Notes: a model not told the origin generated them from the letters alone. A stretch of DNA of 64,000 nucleotides from Alkalicella caledoniensis (GCF_014467015.1 NZ_CP058559.1:1674001-1738000), one strand, 5' to 3'. Numbered from the stretch's first letter, positions 40,161-49,151 are shown. A program made the numbers and translations.

Positions 40161-41361
40161 ACTCTTTGATGTCTACAACAACACCAGCGCCTACTGTTCT
40201 ACCACCTTCACGGATAGCGAATCTTAGGCCAGGCTCGATAGCGATTGATGTGATTAGCTCTACATCAATTTTAATGTTGTCACCAGGCATTACCATTTCC
40301 ATACCTTCTGGAAGTGTGATCACGCCAGTTACGTCAGTTGTACGGAAGTAGAACTGTGGACGGTAACCGTTTAAGAATGGACTGTGACGGCCACCTTCTT
40401 CTTTTGTTAGTACATAGATTTCTGCTGTGTACTTTGTATGTGGTTTGATTGTATTTGGTTTAGCTAGTACTTGACCACGCTCTACCTCTGTACGCTCAAC
40501 ACCCCTAAGTAGTGCACCTACGTTGTCACCTGCTTGAGCTTGATCTAGAAGTTTTCTAAACATCTCAACGCCTGTACATACTGTTTTCTTTGGCTCTTCT
40601 GTGAAACCTACGATTTGAATCTCGTCACCAACTTTAACAATACCACGCTCGATACGGCCTGTTACTACTGTACCACGACCTGTAATTGTGAATACGTCCT
40701 CGATTGGCATTAGGAATGGCTTGTCTGTGTCACGCTCTGGAGTTGGCACATACTCATCTACTGCGTCCATAAGCTCCCACATTTTTCCGCACCATTCGCA
40801 TTCCCTTTTACCACAACCACACTCAAGTGCTTTAAGGGCTGAACCTGCTACTATTGGAGTGTCATCGCCTGGGAATTCATACTCAGATAGTAGGTCACGT
40901 ACTTCTAACTCTACTAACTCTAGTAATTCTTCGTCGTCTACCATGTCAGCTTTGTTTAGGAATACTACGATGTGTGGTACACCTACTTGACGGGATAGAA
41001 GGATGTGCTCACGGGTTTGTGGCATTGGGCCATCAGCTGCAGATACAACTAGGATAGCTCCATCCATTTGAGCAGCTCCAGTGATCATGTTTTTAACATA
41101 GTCAGCATGACCTGGGCAATCAACGTGTGCATAGTGACGGTTTTCTGTTTCATACTCAACGTGAGCTGTAGAGATTGTGATCCCCCTAGCTTTTTCTTCT
41201 GGTGCTTTGTCAATCATGTCATAAGCCATTTTTGTAGCTCCACCAGTTGTAGAGATGATTGTTGTTAGTGCTGCTGTTAAAGTAGTTTTACCATGGTCAA
41301 CGTGGCCGATTGTTCCTACGTTAACGTGTGGCTTATTACGTTCAAATTTACTCTTAGCCAT
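40159..41361 (-). CDS. tuf: Elongation factor Tu, copy 2
   Basis: Second EF-Tu gene, 400 aa from ATG 41361 ([13 protein letters not shown]), after AAGGAGGCAATAAAA. An upstream in-frame start at 41451 would add 30 unrelated residues and is rejected. All GTPase motifs and the Cys insertion (C181, C183, C188, C191) match copy 1. Only a handful of nucleotide differences are visible over 1.2 kb, and the similarity ends at the ribosome-binding site, which points to gene conversion. It sits between the tRNA cluster/membrane gene and rpmG. Confidence 0.98.
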   Translation of the reverse strand: MAKSKFERNKPHVNVGTIGHVDHGKTTLTAALTTIISTTGGATKMAYDMIDKAPEEKARGITISTAHVEYETENRHYAHVDCPGHADYVKNMITGAAQMDGAILVVSAADGPMPQTREHILLSRQVGVPHIVVFLNKADMVDDEELLELVELEVRDLLSEYEFPGDDTPIVAGSALKALECGCGKRECEWCGKMWELMDAVDEYVPTPERDTDKPFLMPIEDVFTITGRGTVVTGRIERGIVKVGDEIQIVGFTEEPKKTVCTGVEMFRKLLDQAQAGDNVGALLRGVERTEVERGQVLAKPNTIKPHTKYTAEIYVLTKEEGGRHSPFLNGYRPQFYFRTTDVTGVITLPEGMEMVMPGDNIKIDVELITSIAIEPGLRFAIREGGRTVGAGVVVDIKE

Positions 41362-41474
41362 TTTTATTGCCTCCTTGAAAACATTTTGTTTATTATTTCG
41401 ATATATCTTATGAAATTCCTGCTTGTTTTTGAAATTTTTGTGGTTTCCCAAAGAATAGGATACGTCAAATTAAT

Positions 41475-41501
41475 AAAGCGCCCCAACGATGGGCACGCTT
41501 T
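41475..41501 (-). terminator. Terminator after the 173-aa membrane gene
   Basis: Stem AAAGCG (41475-41480) plus CCC pairs with GGG plus CGCTTT (41496-41501), followed on the minus strand by ATTAATTTG. It lies 22 nt after the stop. The remaining 41362-41474, the leader of tuf copy 2, shows no strong promoter. Confidence 0.65.
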
Positions 41502-41523
41502 TGTGTTAATTCTCTGTTAAAGA

Positions 41524-42045
41524 CTATATTTTACGGCGCTTAAATATCCTTAAGCTGTATTTCGCACTGTAAAAGGCTATAAAAAAGGTAAGAACAGTAG
41601 GCAAAACCAGCAAAATAGGATTAGTCAAAGCTTCTAAGTATATTCCTCCCACTAGCAGACCCATTAGGAATAGTGTTATTGGAATATGAATAGATGGGAA
41701 AATGGCTCCCGCCACTGTTTTACTAAGCTCGCTTGTGTAATTTCTAAATACCATAAAGCAGCATGTGTCTGTAATTATCCCTGATAATATTGGAATTAGT
41801 AACATATAAGGTGAAAATATAGATAATAAGAGACCAAGCAATGTTCCAGTTAATGATACAATTCCAAATTTAGGTACTTTGTTAAGTAAAAAAATAATAC
41901 CTGCACCATATATAGGTGCCATTATTAACGCTCTATATGCTGCAACAGGTAACAACGACATAACGGGTGTTAGTATGTATCCTAGTATAAAAACTATTGT
42001 TACCACAAGAGTTATTAAAATTATTTCTCTCAGTCTATTTTGCAT
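41524..42045 (-). CDS. Small integral membrane protein, candidate ECF S component
   Basis: About 173 aa with five or six hydrophobic helices and a basic C-terminus (YSLRIFKRRKI). The layout and segments such as KFGIVSLTGTLLGLLLSIFS resemble MptD/Trep_Strep-type putative S components of ECF transporters, which would dock on the EcfA1A2T module at 4.7-7.2 kb. That is inference; no substrate can be named. ATG 42045 is preferred for spacing (10 nt after GGGAG); 42051 is possible. It lies between the tRNA cluster and tuf, an unusual place for a transporter gene. Confidence 0.5.
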   Translation of the reverse strand: MQNRLREIILITLVVTIVFILGYILTPVMSLLPVAAYRALIMAPIYGAGIIFLLNKVPKFGIVSLTGTLLGLLLSIFSPYMLLIPILSGIITDTCCFMVFRNYTSELSKTVAGAIFPSIHIPITLFLMGLLVGGIYLEALTNPILLVLPTVLTFFIAFYSAKYSLRIFKRRKI

Positions 42046-42182
42046 ATGCATCAAACTCCCTTACGAGTTAGTCTATAGTTATGTTTATGTAGGTAACACA
42101 CATATTATAAATTTAATTTTTTTGAAGACAAAGTTAGTCTTTTGGAGAACTTTCTATAATTATAATGACATATACTTTATAT

Positions 42183-42207
42183 AAAAAAAACATCCTGCTT
42201 GAGGATG
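42183..42207 (-). terminator. Terminator of the tRNA operon
   Basis: CATCCT (42191-42196) pairs with AGGATG (42202-42207); the minus strand continues with eight T (42183-42190). Located 15 nt after tRNA-Met. Confidence 0.85.
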
Positions 42208-42221
42208 TAGTTTACTTGGTT

Positions 42222-42298
42222 TGGTGGCGGCGCAGGGATTTGAACCCCGGACACTACGGGTATGAACCGTATGCTCTAGCCAACTGAGCTACGCCGCC
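42222..42298 (-). tRNA. tRNA-Met (CAT)
   Basis: Minus-strand cloverleaf GGCGGCGTAGCTCAG ... GGTTCAAATCC ... GCGCCGCC with encoded CCA (42222-42224). The anticodon loop TTCATAC gives CAT. A CAT anticodon could also be a lysidine-modified Ile tRNA; acceptor G-C pairs fit elongator Met. Confidence 0.88.
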
Positions 42299-42319
42299 AT
42301 ATTGTTTTTCAACTCTTTT

Positions 42320-42396
42320 TGGAGCTCACGACCGGAGTTGAACCGGTGGCCTCATCCTTACCAAGGATGCGCTCTAACCGCCTGAGCTACGCGAGC
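42320..42396 (-). tRNA. tRNA-Thr (GGT)
   Basis: Acceptor GCTCGCG pairs with CGTGAGC (one G-T), anticodon arm CATCC-TTGGTAA-GGATG gives GGT, T arm CCGGTTCAACTCCGG, CCA encoded at 42320-42322. Confidence 0.95.
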
Positions 42397-42405
42397 AAAT
42401 TTGGT

Positions 42406-42479
42406 TGGAGCGGGTGATGGGAATCGAACCCACGTGGCTAGCTTGGAAGGCTAGAGCTCTACCATTGAGCTACACCCGC
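42406..42479 (-). tRNA. tRNA-Gly (TCC)
   Basis: Acceptor GCGGGTG pairs with CACCCGC, anticodon arm CTAGC-CTTCCAA-GCTAG gives TCC, T arm GTGGGTTCGATTCCCAT, CCA encoded at 42406-42408. Confidence 0.95.
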
Positions 42480-42487
42480 ATGTTAGA

Positions 42488-42573
42488 TGGTGGAGAGGAC
42501 TGGATTCGAACCAGTGAAGGCGGAGCCAGCAGATTTACAGTCTGCCCCCTTTGGCCAACTCGGGAACCTCTCC
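42488..42573 (-). tRNA. tRNA-Tyr (GTA)
   Basis: Class II tRNA of 86 nt with long variable arm (CTGGCTCCGCCTTC). Acceptor GGAGAGG pairs with CCTCTCC, anticodon loop CTGTAAA gives GTA, T arm CTGGTTCGAATCCAG, CCA encoded at 42488-42490. First tRNA of the operon. Confidence 0.95.
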
Positions 42574-42616
42574 GTGTTATTTTTGAGAGCATGTTCATCT
42601 CTCAGCCACAAAAACT

Positions 42617-42645
42617 ATTATACATTTTTTTAAAGCTGAGGTCAA
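42617..42645 (-). promoter_or_regulatory. Promoter of the Tyr-Gly-Thr-Met tRNA operon
   Basis: TTGACC (minus strand, 42640-42645) and TATAAT (42617-42622) with a 17-bp spacer, about 44 nt before tRNA-Tyr. A hairpin GAGAGATG...CTCTC lies in the short leader. Confidence 0.75.
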
Positions 42646-42679
42646 GAGTTTTTTAAAATTTTTTATTTGCTAGATTATG

Positions 42680-43318
42680 TTAAATATCCCTGACCTCTAA
42701 GTAACGCTCTAACTTTCGTTTAACTCTTTGAAGAGCATTGTCTATTGACTTTACGTGTCTTCTGAGCTCTTCTGCTATTTCCTGATAGGATTTCCCTTCT
42801 AGATATAGCATCAAAACCTTTCTTTCTAAACCACTTAAAATCTCACCCATCTTTTTCTCTATGTCGATATACTCCTCTTGATTTATCATCAGTTCTTCAG
42901 GGTCAGTAATTTTGATACCTGATAGTATATCTAAAAGAGTGCGATCTGAATCCTCATCAAATATTGGTTTGTTTAAGGAAACGTACGAGTTCAAAGGTAT
43001 ATGTTTTTGCCTTGTAGCGGTTTTTATAGCAGTAATTATTTGTCTTGTGACACATAGCTCTGCGAAGGATTTAAAGGATGTTAATTTGTCACCTTTAAAA
43101 TCCCTTATTGCCTTATAAAGACCAATCATACCCTCTTGAATTATGTCTTCTCTATCTGCACCTATTAAAAAATAGGATCTGGCTTTAGAACGGACAAAAT
43201 TTTTGTATTTGTTGATAATATATTCAGTCGCCTGTATGTCACCCTGACAAGCTAATATGGCGATACTCTCATCTGTCATATCTTCAGCTTCAAATCTTTT
43301 TTTAGCAGTCAAAGTCAC
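42680..43318 (-). CDS. sigH: RNA polymerase sporulation sigma factor SigH
   Basis: Sigma-70 family factor that starts the sporulation programme. 212 aa from GTG 43318, which is 7 nt after GGGGGAGGG. Region 2 motifs are visible (YKNFVRSKARSYFLIGADRE, EDIIQEGMIGLYKAIRDF, SFKSFAELCVTRQIITAI); region 4.2 helix-turn-helix GKSYQEIAEELRRHVKSIDN. Gene order cysS-mrnC-thyX-rlmB-sigH is typical of spore formers. Confidence 0.95.
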   Translation of the reverse strand: MTLTAKKRFEAEDMTDESIAILACQGDIQATEYIINKYKNFVRSKARSYFLIGADREDIIQEGMIGLYKAIRDFKGDKLTSFKSFAELCVTRQIITAIKTATRQKHIPLNSYVSLNKPIFDEDSDRTLLDILSGIKITDPEELMINQEEYIDIEKKMGEILSGLERKVLMLYLEGKSYQEIAEELRRHVKSIDNALQRVKRKLERYLEVRDI

Positions 43319-43350
43319 ATTAAAACCCTCCCCCAAAACTTGTGATTCTT

Positions 43351-43379
43351 ATTATACAGGAGTGGGAAATAACCGTCAA
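43351..43379 (-). promoter_or_regulatory. Promoter of sigH
   Basis: TTGACG (minus strand, 43374-43379) and TATAAT (43351-43356) with a 17-bp spacer, 33 nt before the GTG. It looks like a vegetative promoter. The remaining 43380-43544 shows nothing further of note. Confidence 0.75.
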
Positions 43380-43544
43380 GGGTTTTAGTTCCCAAACGGA
43401 TTTTTAAGGTTTTTAATGTGTTTTGTTACTTATATCACCAATAGTATTTCCCAAACTACTTCTGGAGACTTCATCCCTTCTAGTTGTTGAGTATTAAGGT
43501 ACTAGTATGGAAACAATTTATATCCCTCTAATAAGGTTGTTTCT

Positions 43545-44270
43545 TTATGAATTTCTTTGTTTTACTACTTCATACATGAGTATACCAGCAGCAACCCCTG
43601 CATTTAAGGAAGATACTTCGCCTTTTAGAGGAATGCTCAAGATTACGTCACAATGTTTTTTAACTAATTGCCCTATTCCCTTTCCTTCTCCCCCGATAAC
43701 TAAGCAGATTTTCCCTTTGAGATCTGCTTTATAGTACTCAGTTCCATCCATGTCGGCGCCAAATATCCAGTATCCTTTTGCTTTCAAAAGTTCTATTGTT
43801 TGTGATAGGTTGGTCACTTGAGCAACTGGAACATGCTCTAAAGCGCCGGCCGCCACTTTGGCCACTGTGAATGTAAGGGGTACAGCTCTATGCTTGGGTA
43901 TTATTATACCGTCTACTCCTGCTCCATCCCCTGTTCGAATTATAGAACCTAAATTATGGGGGTCTTCAAGGGAGTCTAGTATTACTAAAAATCCTTCTTG
44001 CCCTTTTTCTTCTATATTCTTTAAAATCACGTCGATATCTGTGTAGGCTTTTGGGCTAACCATTGCAGCAATACCTTGATGATTTCCGTTTTCTGTTATT
44101 TTATCTAGTAATGTTTTATCACACCATTTAATAAGTATATCTGCATTTTTAGCAAGATCTACTATTTTTTGTTCTTTGAAGCCCTTTTGTATATGAATCT
44201 TGTTTATAGGCCTCTCACTTTGTAATAATTCTTTTACGGAGTTTTTACCATATACTATATCTTCTTTCAT
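43545..44270 (-). CDS. rlmB: 23S rRNA (guanosine-2'-O)-methyltransferase RlmB-type (SpoU family)
   Basis: SPOUT methyltransferase, 241 aa, with an N-terminal substrate-binding domain (MKEDIVYGKNSVKELLQSER) and the three SpoU motifs: LDSLEDPHNLGSIIRTGDGA (motif 1), CLVIGGEGKGI (motif 2) and LSIPLKGEVSSLNAGVAAGI (motif 3, with the S/N of the active site). It could methylate 23S rRNA G2251 or be a related TrmH-type enzyme. Overlaps thyX by 4 nt. Confidence 0.9.
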   Translation of the reverse strand: MKEDIVYGKNSVKELLQSERPINKIHIQKGFKEQKIVDLAKNADILIKWCDKTLLDKITENGNHQGIAAMVSPKAYTDIDVILKNIEEKGQEGFLVILDSLEDPHNLGSIIRTGDGAGVDGIIIPKHRAVPLTFTVAKVAAGALEHVPVAQVTNLSQTIELLKAKGYWIFGADMDGTEYYKADLKGKICLVIGGEGKGIGQLVKKHCDVILSIPLKGEVSSLNAGVAAGILMYEVVKQRNS

Positions 44271-44950
44271 CCTTTAATCGCCTCCAATGTGGGAGCTTTC
44301 CCGCAACACATTGTACCTTCTGGACAAAAACCTAGTGTGTCACAGCTTGCCCCAGCATATTTAAATACACTTGGTGCAACTTCCTTAACTTTCTTAAGCA
44401 TTTCATTTGCCATAGTACGTATTTCCCATTGAGCCCTAACACATGCCCTGTGGTGAAAAAAGTTAAATAATGATCTAGCGTTCATTGTAACTATTATTTT
44501 TGTTTCACAGCTATTTGGTAAGGTATATCTGGCATCTTCCTTTGATACACCTAACTCAACGATTCTTTCATATGCTTCCCCTATTTGTTCCATGAGTTTT
44601 TCATATATATCATTTGCCTCTTGATTTTGTTTGATAGATGGCGGAGTTATAAATTCAAAATTCTTTTCTGCAACATATCTTTGGGATTTTTGCGAATAGC
44701 TAGCTATTCTATGTCTAACTAGTTGATGGGTCAACGCTCGGCTAACACCGCTTATGCCAAAACTAAAGCTAATATGTTCAAAAGGAGATTGATGACCTAA
44801 GGATAATAACTTTTCGATAAGTTTTCTCCCCTTTTCACCCTCCATTTTTTTGAGTATATCTTCGATGTCATCAGCAGAGTAACAAAGCCTAGCAGCTGCC
44901 GCTACTAACTCCTCACAGTTAGGCGTAAAATTCAGTAGTTCCACTTTCAT
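44267..44950 (-). CDS. thyX: Flavin-dependent thymidylate synthase ThyX
   Basis: Makes dTMP from dUMP using FAD, NADPH and methylene-THF. The signature RHR-x2-S appears as RHRIASYSQKSQRYV (residues 79 onward). The active C-terminal region MNARSLFNFFHHRACVRAQW and a Cys-rich tail (GFCPEGTMCCGKAP) are present. 227 aa. Between rlmB (4-nt overlap) and mrnC (2-nt gap). Confidence 0.95.
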   Translation of the reverse strand: MKVELLNFTPNCEELVAAAARLCYSADDIEDILKKMEGEKGRKLIEKLLSLGHQSPFEHISFSFGISGVSRALTHQLVRHRIASYSQKSQRYVAEKNFEFITPPSIKQNQEANDIYEKLMEQIGEAYERIVELGVSKEDARYTLPNSCETKIIVTMNARSLFNFFHHRACVRAQWEIRTMANEMLKKVKEVAPSVFKYAGASCDTLGFCPEGTMCCGKAPTLEAIKG

Positions 44951-44952
44951 CT

Positions 44953-45354
44953 TTAGTCTTCCTCCCCTTGTATTATTTCCACAATGCGGCTCATCAATGT
45001 CTCTATTCGCCCAAAATTGTTATTTAAGTAAAGGTAACCCATTACAGCCTCTAACCCTGTAGCATTTTTGTATTCAGCTACTGTAGCACTTTTAGGAAAG
45101 GAATTTCCCTTTACATTCCTTCCCCTTAGTGCAATGTTAAGCTCTATCTCTTCAAGTTCATTTTGAATCCTTAAAAAAGCAATACTTTGAGAGGTTGCTT
45201 TGTTAAATTTTTCAGCTCTTTTATGAAGTAAGTTCGGCTTATATTTACCACTTCTTAATAACATAGATCTAATATATGTGTCATAAACTGAATCCCCTAC
45301 AAAAGCTAGGGCTAGTACAGGGATTTCTTTTTCAAGTTGACTTTTATTCAACAA
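44953..45354 (-). CDS. mrnC: Mini-ribonuclease 3
   Basis: RNase III domain without dsRNA-binding domain; matures 23S rRNA in Firmicutes. 133 aa with the catalytic LALAFVGDSVYDTYIRSMLL and the second acidic region ATGLEAVMGYLYLNN. Start is TTG at 45354. Overlaps cysS by 11 nt, the common arrangement. Confidence 0.93.
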   Translation of the reverse strand: MLNKSQLEKEIPVLALAFVGDSVYDTYIRSMLLRSGKYKPNLLHKRAEKFNKATSQSIAFLRIQNELEEIELNIALRGRNVKGNSFPKSATVAEYKNATGLEAVMGYLYLNNNFGRIETLMSRIVEIIQGEED

Positions 45355-46762
45355 ACTTCCACCTCACCCCGCTGGGCGTATCTTCTAGGATTATTCCTTT
45401 ATCCAGCAACTGATTTCTTATGGCATCAGCTTTTTGAAAATCTCTTTCTTTTCTAGCTAATTGTCTTTCCTCTATTAAACTTTCTATTTCTTCCTCAAGA
45501 TTTTTAGAGTCCTTTTCCTGTATTAGGTCAAAACAAAAATTTAGTGTTTCAAAGGCTGTTTGCATGTGGTTTAGAGTATTAATATTACTTCCCTCTTTTA
45601 AATAAGTATTTACTTCTCTTACCAATTCGAAGAGTATACTTAACCCATCTGCGGTGTTAAAATCGTTATCCATTACTGTATAGTATTTTTCAATCAAACT
45701 GTCAACCCTTTTTACAGTTTCAGTTTCATTTTTAGTTTCTATTTGATTTTGAGATACCATTGCGGAAGATTTAATAGCATGCTGTAAGTTAGTATAGCAC
45801 GTGTTTATCCTTTCCACGCTACGTTCAGCGGATTCTAGTAATTCATCACTGAAATTTATGGGACTTCTGTAATGTGCTGACATAAGGAAAAATCTCAGTG
45901 CTAATGGGGTAAATTTTTTCCTCAAATCCCTTACCATTAAGCTATTTCCTTCTGACTTGCCCATTTTTTTATTTTCAATTTGCAAAAATCCAATGTGTAA
46001 CCAGTACTTAGAAAACGGTTTGTCTGAGAGTCCCTCACTTTGAGCTATCTCGTTTTCATGGTGGGGGAATGCCAGGTCTTCTCCACCTCCATGTATGTCT
46101 ATGGATTCACCTAGGTATCTTCTAGACATAGCGGAGCATTCTATATGCCATCCTGGTCTTCCTTCACCCCATGGGCTATCCCATTTCGGTTCACTGGGCT
46201 TTGCTGCTTTCCAAAGCACAAAATCCAATGGGTTTTTTTTGTTGCGGTCTACTTCTATCCTTGACCCTGATTCCAGTTTTTCTAGGTTTTGGCCAGATAA
46301 TTTTCCGTATCCATAAAATTTCTGTGTGTCAAAAAATACATCTTCACCACCTTGGTATGCTAAGCCTTTTTTGATCAAACCTTGGATTATATCAATGATT
46401 TGTTCGATATTTTCAGTGGCTTTTGGATGTGTGATAGCGTCTTTGATTCTTAAGGATCTTGCATCTTCAAAGTAATTTACTATCATATCCTCTGCAAGTT
46501 CCTTTACGGTAACTCCCATCTCATTTGCTTTTACTATAAGCTTATCGTCTATGTCAGTAAAATTTTGTACGTAGTTTACATCATAGCCCCTTTGTACTAA
46601 ATATTGACGAATAACATCAAACATTAGAAATGTCCGTGCATTTCCAATATGAAAGTAATTATAAACAGTGGGGCCACATACGTACATCCTCACTTTATTC
46701 TCTTCTATGGTCTTGAATTTTTCAAGTTTTTTTTCTAAAGTGTTATAAACTTTCATTTTCAT
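45344..46762 (-). CDS. cysS: Cysteinyl-tRNA synthetase
   Basis: Class I synthetase, 472 aa. HIGH motif FHIGNARTF, zinc ligands around [16 protein letters not shown] and HHENE, KMSKS-like motif KMGKSEGNS. The HIECSAMS zinc Cys and [15 protein letters not shown] are intact. Overlaps cysE by 20 nt; both are behind the T-box. Confidence 0.97.
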   Translation of the reverse strand: MKMKVYNTLEKKLEKFKTIEENKVRMYVCGPTVYNYFHIGNARTFLMFDVIRQYLVQRGYDVNYVQNFTDIDDKLIVKANEMGVTVKELAEDMIVNYFEDARSLRIKDAITHPKATENIEQIIDIIQGLIKKGLAYQGGEDVFFDTQKFYGYGKLSGQNLEKLESGSRIEVDRNKKNPLDFVLWKAAKPSEPKWDSPWGEGRPGWHIECSAMSRRYLGESIDIHGGGEDLAFPHHENEIAQSEGLSDKPFSKYWLHIGFLQIENKKMGKSEGNSLMVRDLRKKFTPLALRFFLMSAHYRSPINFSDELLESAERSVERINTCYTNLQHAIKSSAMVSQNQIETKNETETVKRVDSLIEKYYTVMDNDFNTADGLSILFELVREVNTYLKEGSNINTLNHMQTAFETLNFCFDLIQEKDSKNLEEEIESLIEERQLARKERDFQKADAIRNQLLDKGIILEDTPSGVRWKFVE

Positions 46763-47402
46763 CTTTTCCTCCTTTTAATACATCAACTTCTTTTTTCAAA
46801 TCCTGTACTTGCCGTTGTAGACATGTGAGCATTACCAAAATGGGGTCCGGCAAATTGTTATGATCTAGTTGCTGGTTAACTTTAACACCATTATTAGCCA
46901 CTATCTTTCCCGGTATACCTACTACAGTTGAGTTAGGTGGCACTTCCTCAAGGACAACTGACCCTGCCCCTATTTTTGAGTTTTCACCCACTGTAAATGG
47001 TCCTAACACCTTTGCCCCAGCTCCAATTATGCAGTTTTCCTGGACAGTAGGGTGACGTTTCCCCTTCTCTTTACCTGTACCGCCCAATGTAACTCCTTGG
47101 TAAATGGTTACAAAATCCCCTACTTCAGCGGTTTCACCTATAACTACACCTGTACCATGATCTATAAATACCCCTTTGCCTATTGTAGCACCAGGATGTA
47201 TTTCTATCCCTGTAACCCATCTAGAAAACTGCGAAATAAATCTCGCCAATGTCACCATTTTCCTTTTGTAAAATTTATTTGCTAGTCTATGGAAAAACAA
47301 AGCATGAAATCCGGGGTAGCAAAGAATTATTTCTATGGTATTTTTTGCAGCTGGATCGCGATCAAATATTGCATTTATGTCTTCTTTCATTTGCCTGAAC
47401 AT
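46743..47402 (-). CDS. cysE: Serine O-acetyltransferase
   Basis: First step of cysteine synthesis (serine plus acetyl-CoA to O-acetylserine). 219 aa with a hexapeptide left-handed beta helix ([40 protein letters not shown]) including the catalytic DHGTG and the His in RHPTV. Preceded by TAGGAGGAATAGG. It is the first gene after the Cys T-box. Confidence 0.95.
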   Translation of the reverse strand: MFRQMKEDINAIFDRDPAAKNTIEIILCYPGFHALFFHRLANKFYKRKMVTLARFISQFSRWVTGIEIHPGATIGKGVFIDHGTGVVIGETAEVGDFVTIYQGVTLGGTGKEKGKRHPTVQENCIIGAGAKVLGPFTVGENSKIGAGSVVLEEVPPNSTVVGIPGKIVANNGVKVNQQLDHNNLPDPILVMLTCLQRQVQDLKKEVDVLKGGKDENESL

Positions 47403-47474
47403 TAATTCCTATTCCTCCTAATTAATACTTTAATCCATTTTCACCACGCACATTAATTTTCTAAAAATAAATAT

Positions 47475-47629
47475 AAAAAAGCCACCCCTAGGTTATAGAG
47501 GCGACTTTTAATCGCGGTTCCACTCTACTTTAGACATTTATTGTCTATCTTTAGCTAGCCGTTAACGGGGCATATTCGTTTTAGCTCTGGGGTTGCAAAT
47601 CCCTTCATAGCTAATAATCATATTTCTTT
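47475..47629 (-). ncRNA. T-box riboswitch (cysteine), with very short stem I
   Basis: Minus-strand leader of cysE-cysS. The T-box sequence AGAGTGGAACCGCG is at 47513-47526. A terminator follows: AAAGTCGCCTCTA pairs with TAGGGGTGGCTTT (G-U pairs included), then a T run at 47475-47480. Stem III TAGAC/GTCTA precedes the T-box. The stem I candidate is only 34 nt (47581-47614): TTAGCT/AGCTAA outer and GGG/CCC inner, with the Cys codon TGC (47595-47597) in the 8-nt apical loop. TTAGCTA can also pair with a second TAGCTAA at 47551-47557. Cys specificity is supported by the genes. Confidence 0.85.
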
Positions 47630-47635
47630 ATTACT

Positions 47636-47664
47636 ATTTTACCTCTTTGAGAGCATTTTATCAA
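47636..47664 (-). promoter_or_regulatory. Promoter of the T-box/cysE-cysS unit
   Basis: TTGATA (minus strand, 47659-47664) and TAAAAT (47636-47641) with a 17-bp spacer. The gltX stop codon TAA is inside the -10 element. A transcript would start near 47629, only about 15 nt before the stem I candidate. Confidence 0.65.
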
Positions 47665-49084
47665 CTCTTTTTATAACTCTTTCTTTCCCTAAGATAGGAA
47701 TCAAGCTATAAAGCTCTCCACCACTTGTCCTGCCTGTCAGAGCAACTCTAAGGGGCATAAATACTTTTTTTCCACCTAAGTTCAATTCCTTTGTCAAAGA
47801 TTTAAGTATATCTTCTACCTTATTGTAGTTGAGTTCCTCTGCAGCTATGATCTTTTCTTTAAAAAGGTCCATCACTGAATCAACTTCTTCTTGCTTCAAA
47901 ATATCCCTACTTTTTTCGCCATCAAAATCGATATCATCGTGAAAAATGTCAGCTGTGAGTTCAACAATATCCGACAACACTGTCATTTTTTCTCTTACTG
48001 ATTCTACGACATTTTCCAACCAGCTTTCTTCATAGCTGTCGATATCTGTAATGTTATTTCTTAAGAAAGGTTTAACCCTTGTAACTAATTCTTTGATAGG
48101 TAGGTTTTTAATATATACAGAGTTCATCCATTTTAGTTTTTCCATGTTAAATACTGCAGGATTTTTGGAAACACGGTCTAAGGAAAACTCCTTTAACAGC
48201 TCATCAAGGGTAAACAATTCCCTTTCTCCTTCTGGAGCCCAACCTAGTAAAGCCAAAAAGTTTATAAGGGCTTCAGGGAGATATCCTTTATCACGGTATT
48301 GATCGACACTGGTGTCCCCATCTCTTTTACTCATTTTCTTTTTTTGTTCGTTAAGTATTAAAGACACATGAGCAAATTTGGGTTTAGGTTGTTGTAAAGC
48401 ATCGTATATTAGTACCTGTCTAGGAGTGTTAGAAAGATGTTCATCGCCTCTAACCACATCAGTTATGCCCATTGTTATATCATCTATTACAACTGCGAAG
48501 TTATACGTAGGAATTCCATCGGATTTAACTATAACATAATCGCCAATACCATCGCTCTCAAATTTAACTATACCCCTGACTTTATCATCGATGGTTATTA
48601 CCTGGCCTTGTGGCACCTTGAATCTAATAACATATTTCTTTCCTTGCCCTTCAAGTTCTGTAATTTGATCTTCTGTTAGGGAGCGACATTTACCACTATA
48701 CTTAGGGGTTTCTCCCTTAGCCATAGATTCTTGTCTTTGGGCCTCAATTTCTTCTGCTGAACAAAAACATTTGTAACAGTCTTTTTTGTCAAATAATTGG
48801 TCAAGGAAATTTTTATAAATATCTAACCTCTCTGTTTGCCTATATGGTCCGTTTTCTCCACCAACCCTAAGACCTTCTTGCCAATCAAGCCCTAACCACT
48901 GGATACTGTCTAAGATTTCCTCTTCCCAGTGAGCTGACGAACGAGCCAGGTCAGTATCTTCACTGCGAATTAAAAAGGTGCCGCCTGCCTGCCTTGCTAA
49001 CAAATAATCAAACAAAACTGTTCTTGCTCCTCCAATATGTAAAGGCCCAGTGGGACTCGGGGCATATCGTACTTTATAAGTCAT
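47639..49084 (-). CDS. gltX: Glutamyl-tRNA synthetase
   Basis: Class I synthetase, 481 aa from ATG 49084 (MTYKVRYAPSPTGPLHIGGA). HIGH-type motif PLHIGGA, KMSKS-type motif KKKMSKRDGDTSVD and a Cys cluster CYKCFCSAEE ... GKCR. The discriminating or non-discriminating type cannot be told from motifs alone. Own promoter at 49123-49151; the in-frame start five codons upstream is less well spaced. Confidence 0.96.
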   Translation of the reverse strand: MTYKVRYAPSPTGPLHIGGARTVLFDYLLARQAGGTFLIRSEDTDLARSSAHWEEEILDSIQWLGLDWQEGLRVGGENGPYRQTERLDIYKNFLDQLFDKKDCYKCFCSAEEIEAQRQESMAKGETPKYSGKCRSLTEDQITELEGQGKKYVIRFKVPQGQVITIDDKVRGIVKFESDGIGDYVIVKSDGIPTYNFAVVIDDITMGITDVVRGDEHLSNTPRQVLIYDALQQPKPKFAHVSLILNEQKKKMSKRDGDTSVDQYRDKGYLPEALINFLALLGWAPEGERELFTLDELLKEFSLDRVSKNPAVFNMEKLKWMNSVYIKNLPIKELVTRVKPFLRNNITDIDSYEESWLENVVESVREKMTVLSDIVELTADIFHDDIDFDGEKSRDILKQEEVDSVMDLFKEKIIAAEELNYNKVEDILKSLTKELNLGGKKVFMPLRVALTGRTSGGELYSLIPILGKERVIKRVDKMLSKR

Positions 49085-49122
49085 AAAGATAACCTCCATT
49101 TAATATTTATTTGAACCCAAAT

Positions 49123-49151
49123 ATTATACCAATATTTGTCCTTTGTTACAA
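49123..49151 (-). promoter_or_regulatory. Promoter of gltX
   Basis: TTGTAA (minus strand, 49146-49151) and TATAAT (49123-49128) with a 17-bp spacer. The ispF stop codon lies in the -35. Confidence 0.65.

Noticed and set aside
41362-41451. N-terminal 30-residue extension of EF-Tu copy 2
   Set aside because: The ATG at 41361 has a proper ribosome-binding site and matches copy 1 and the family; the upstream sequence is leader.
42405-42656. Plus-strand ORF of 83 codons over the tRNA cluster
   Set aside because: It is a translation of the antisense of tRNA-Gly and tRNA-Tyr and has no coding support.
43508-43543. Hairpin after rlmB as a terminator
   Set aside because: GAAACAA/TTGTTTC has a 20-nt loop and no U-run on the minus strand.
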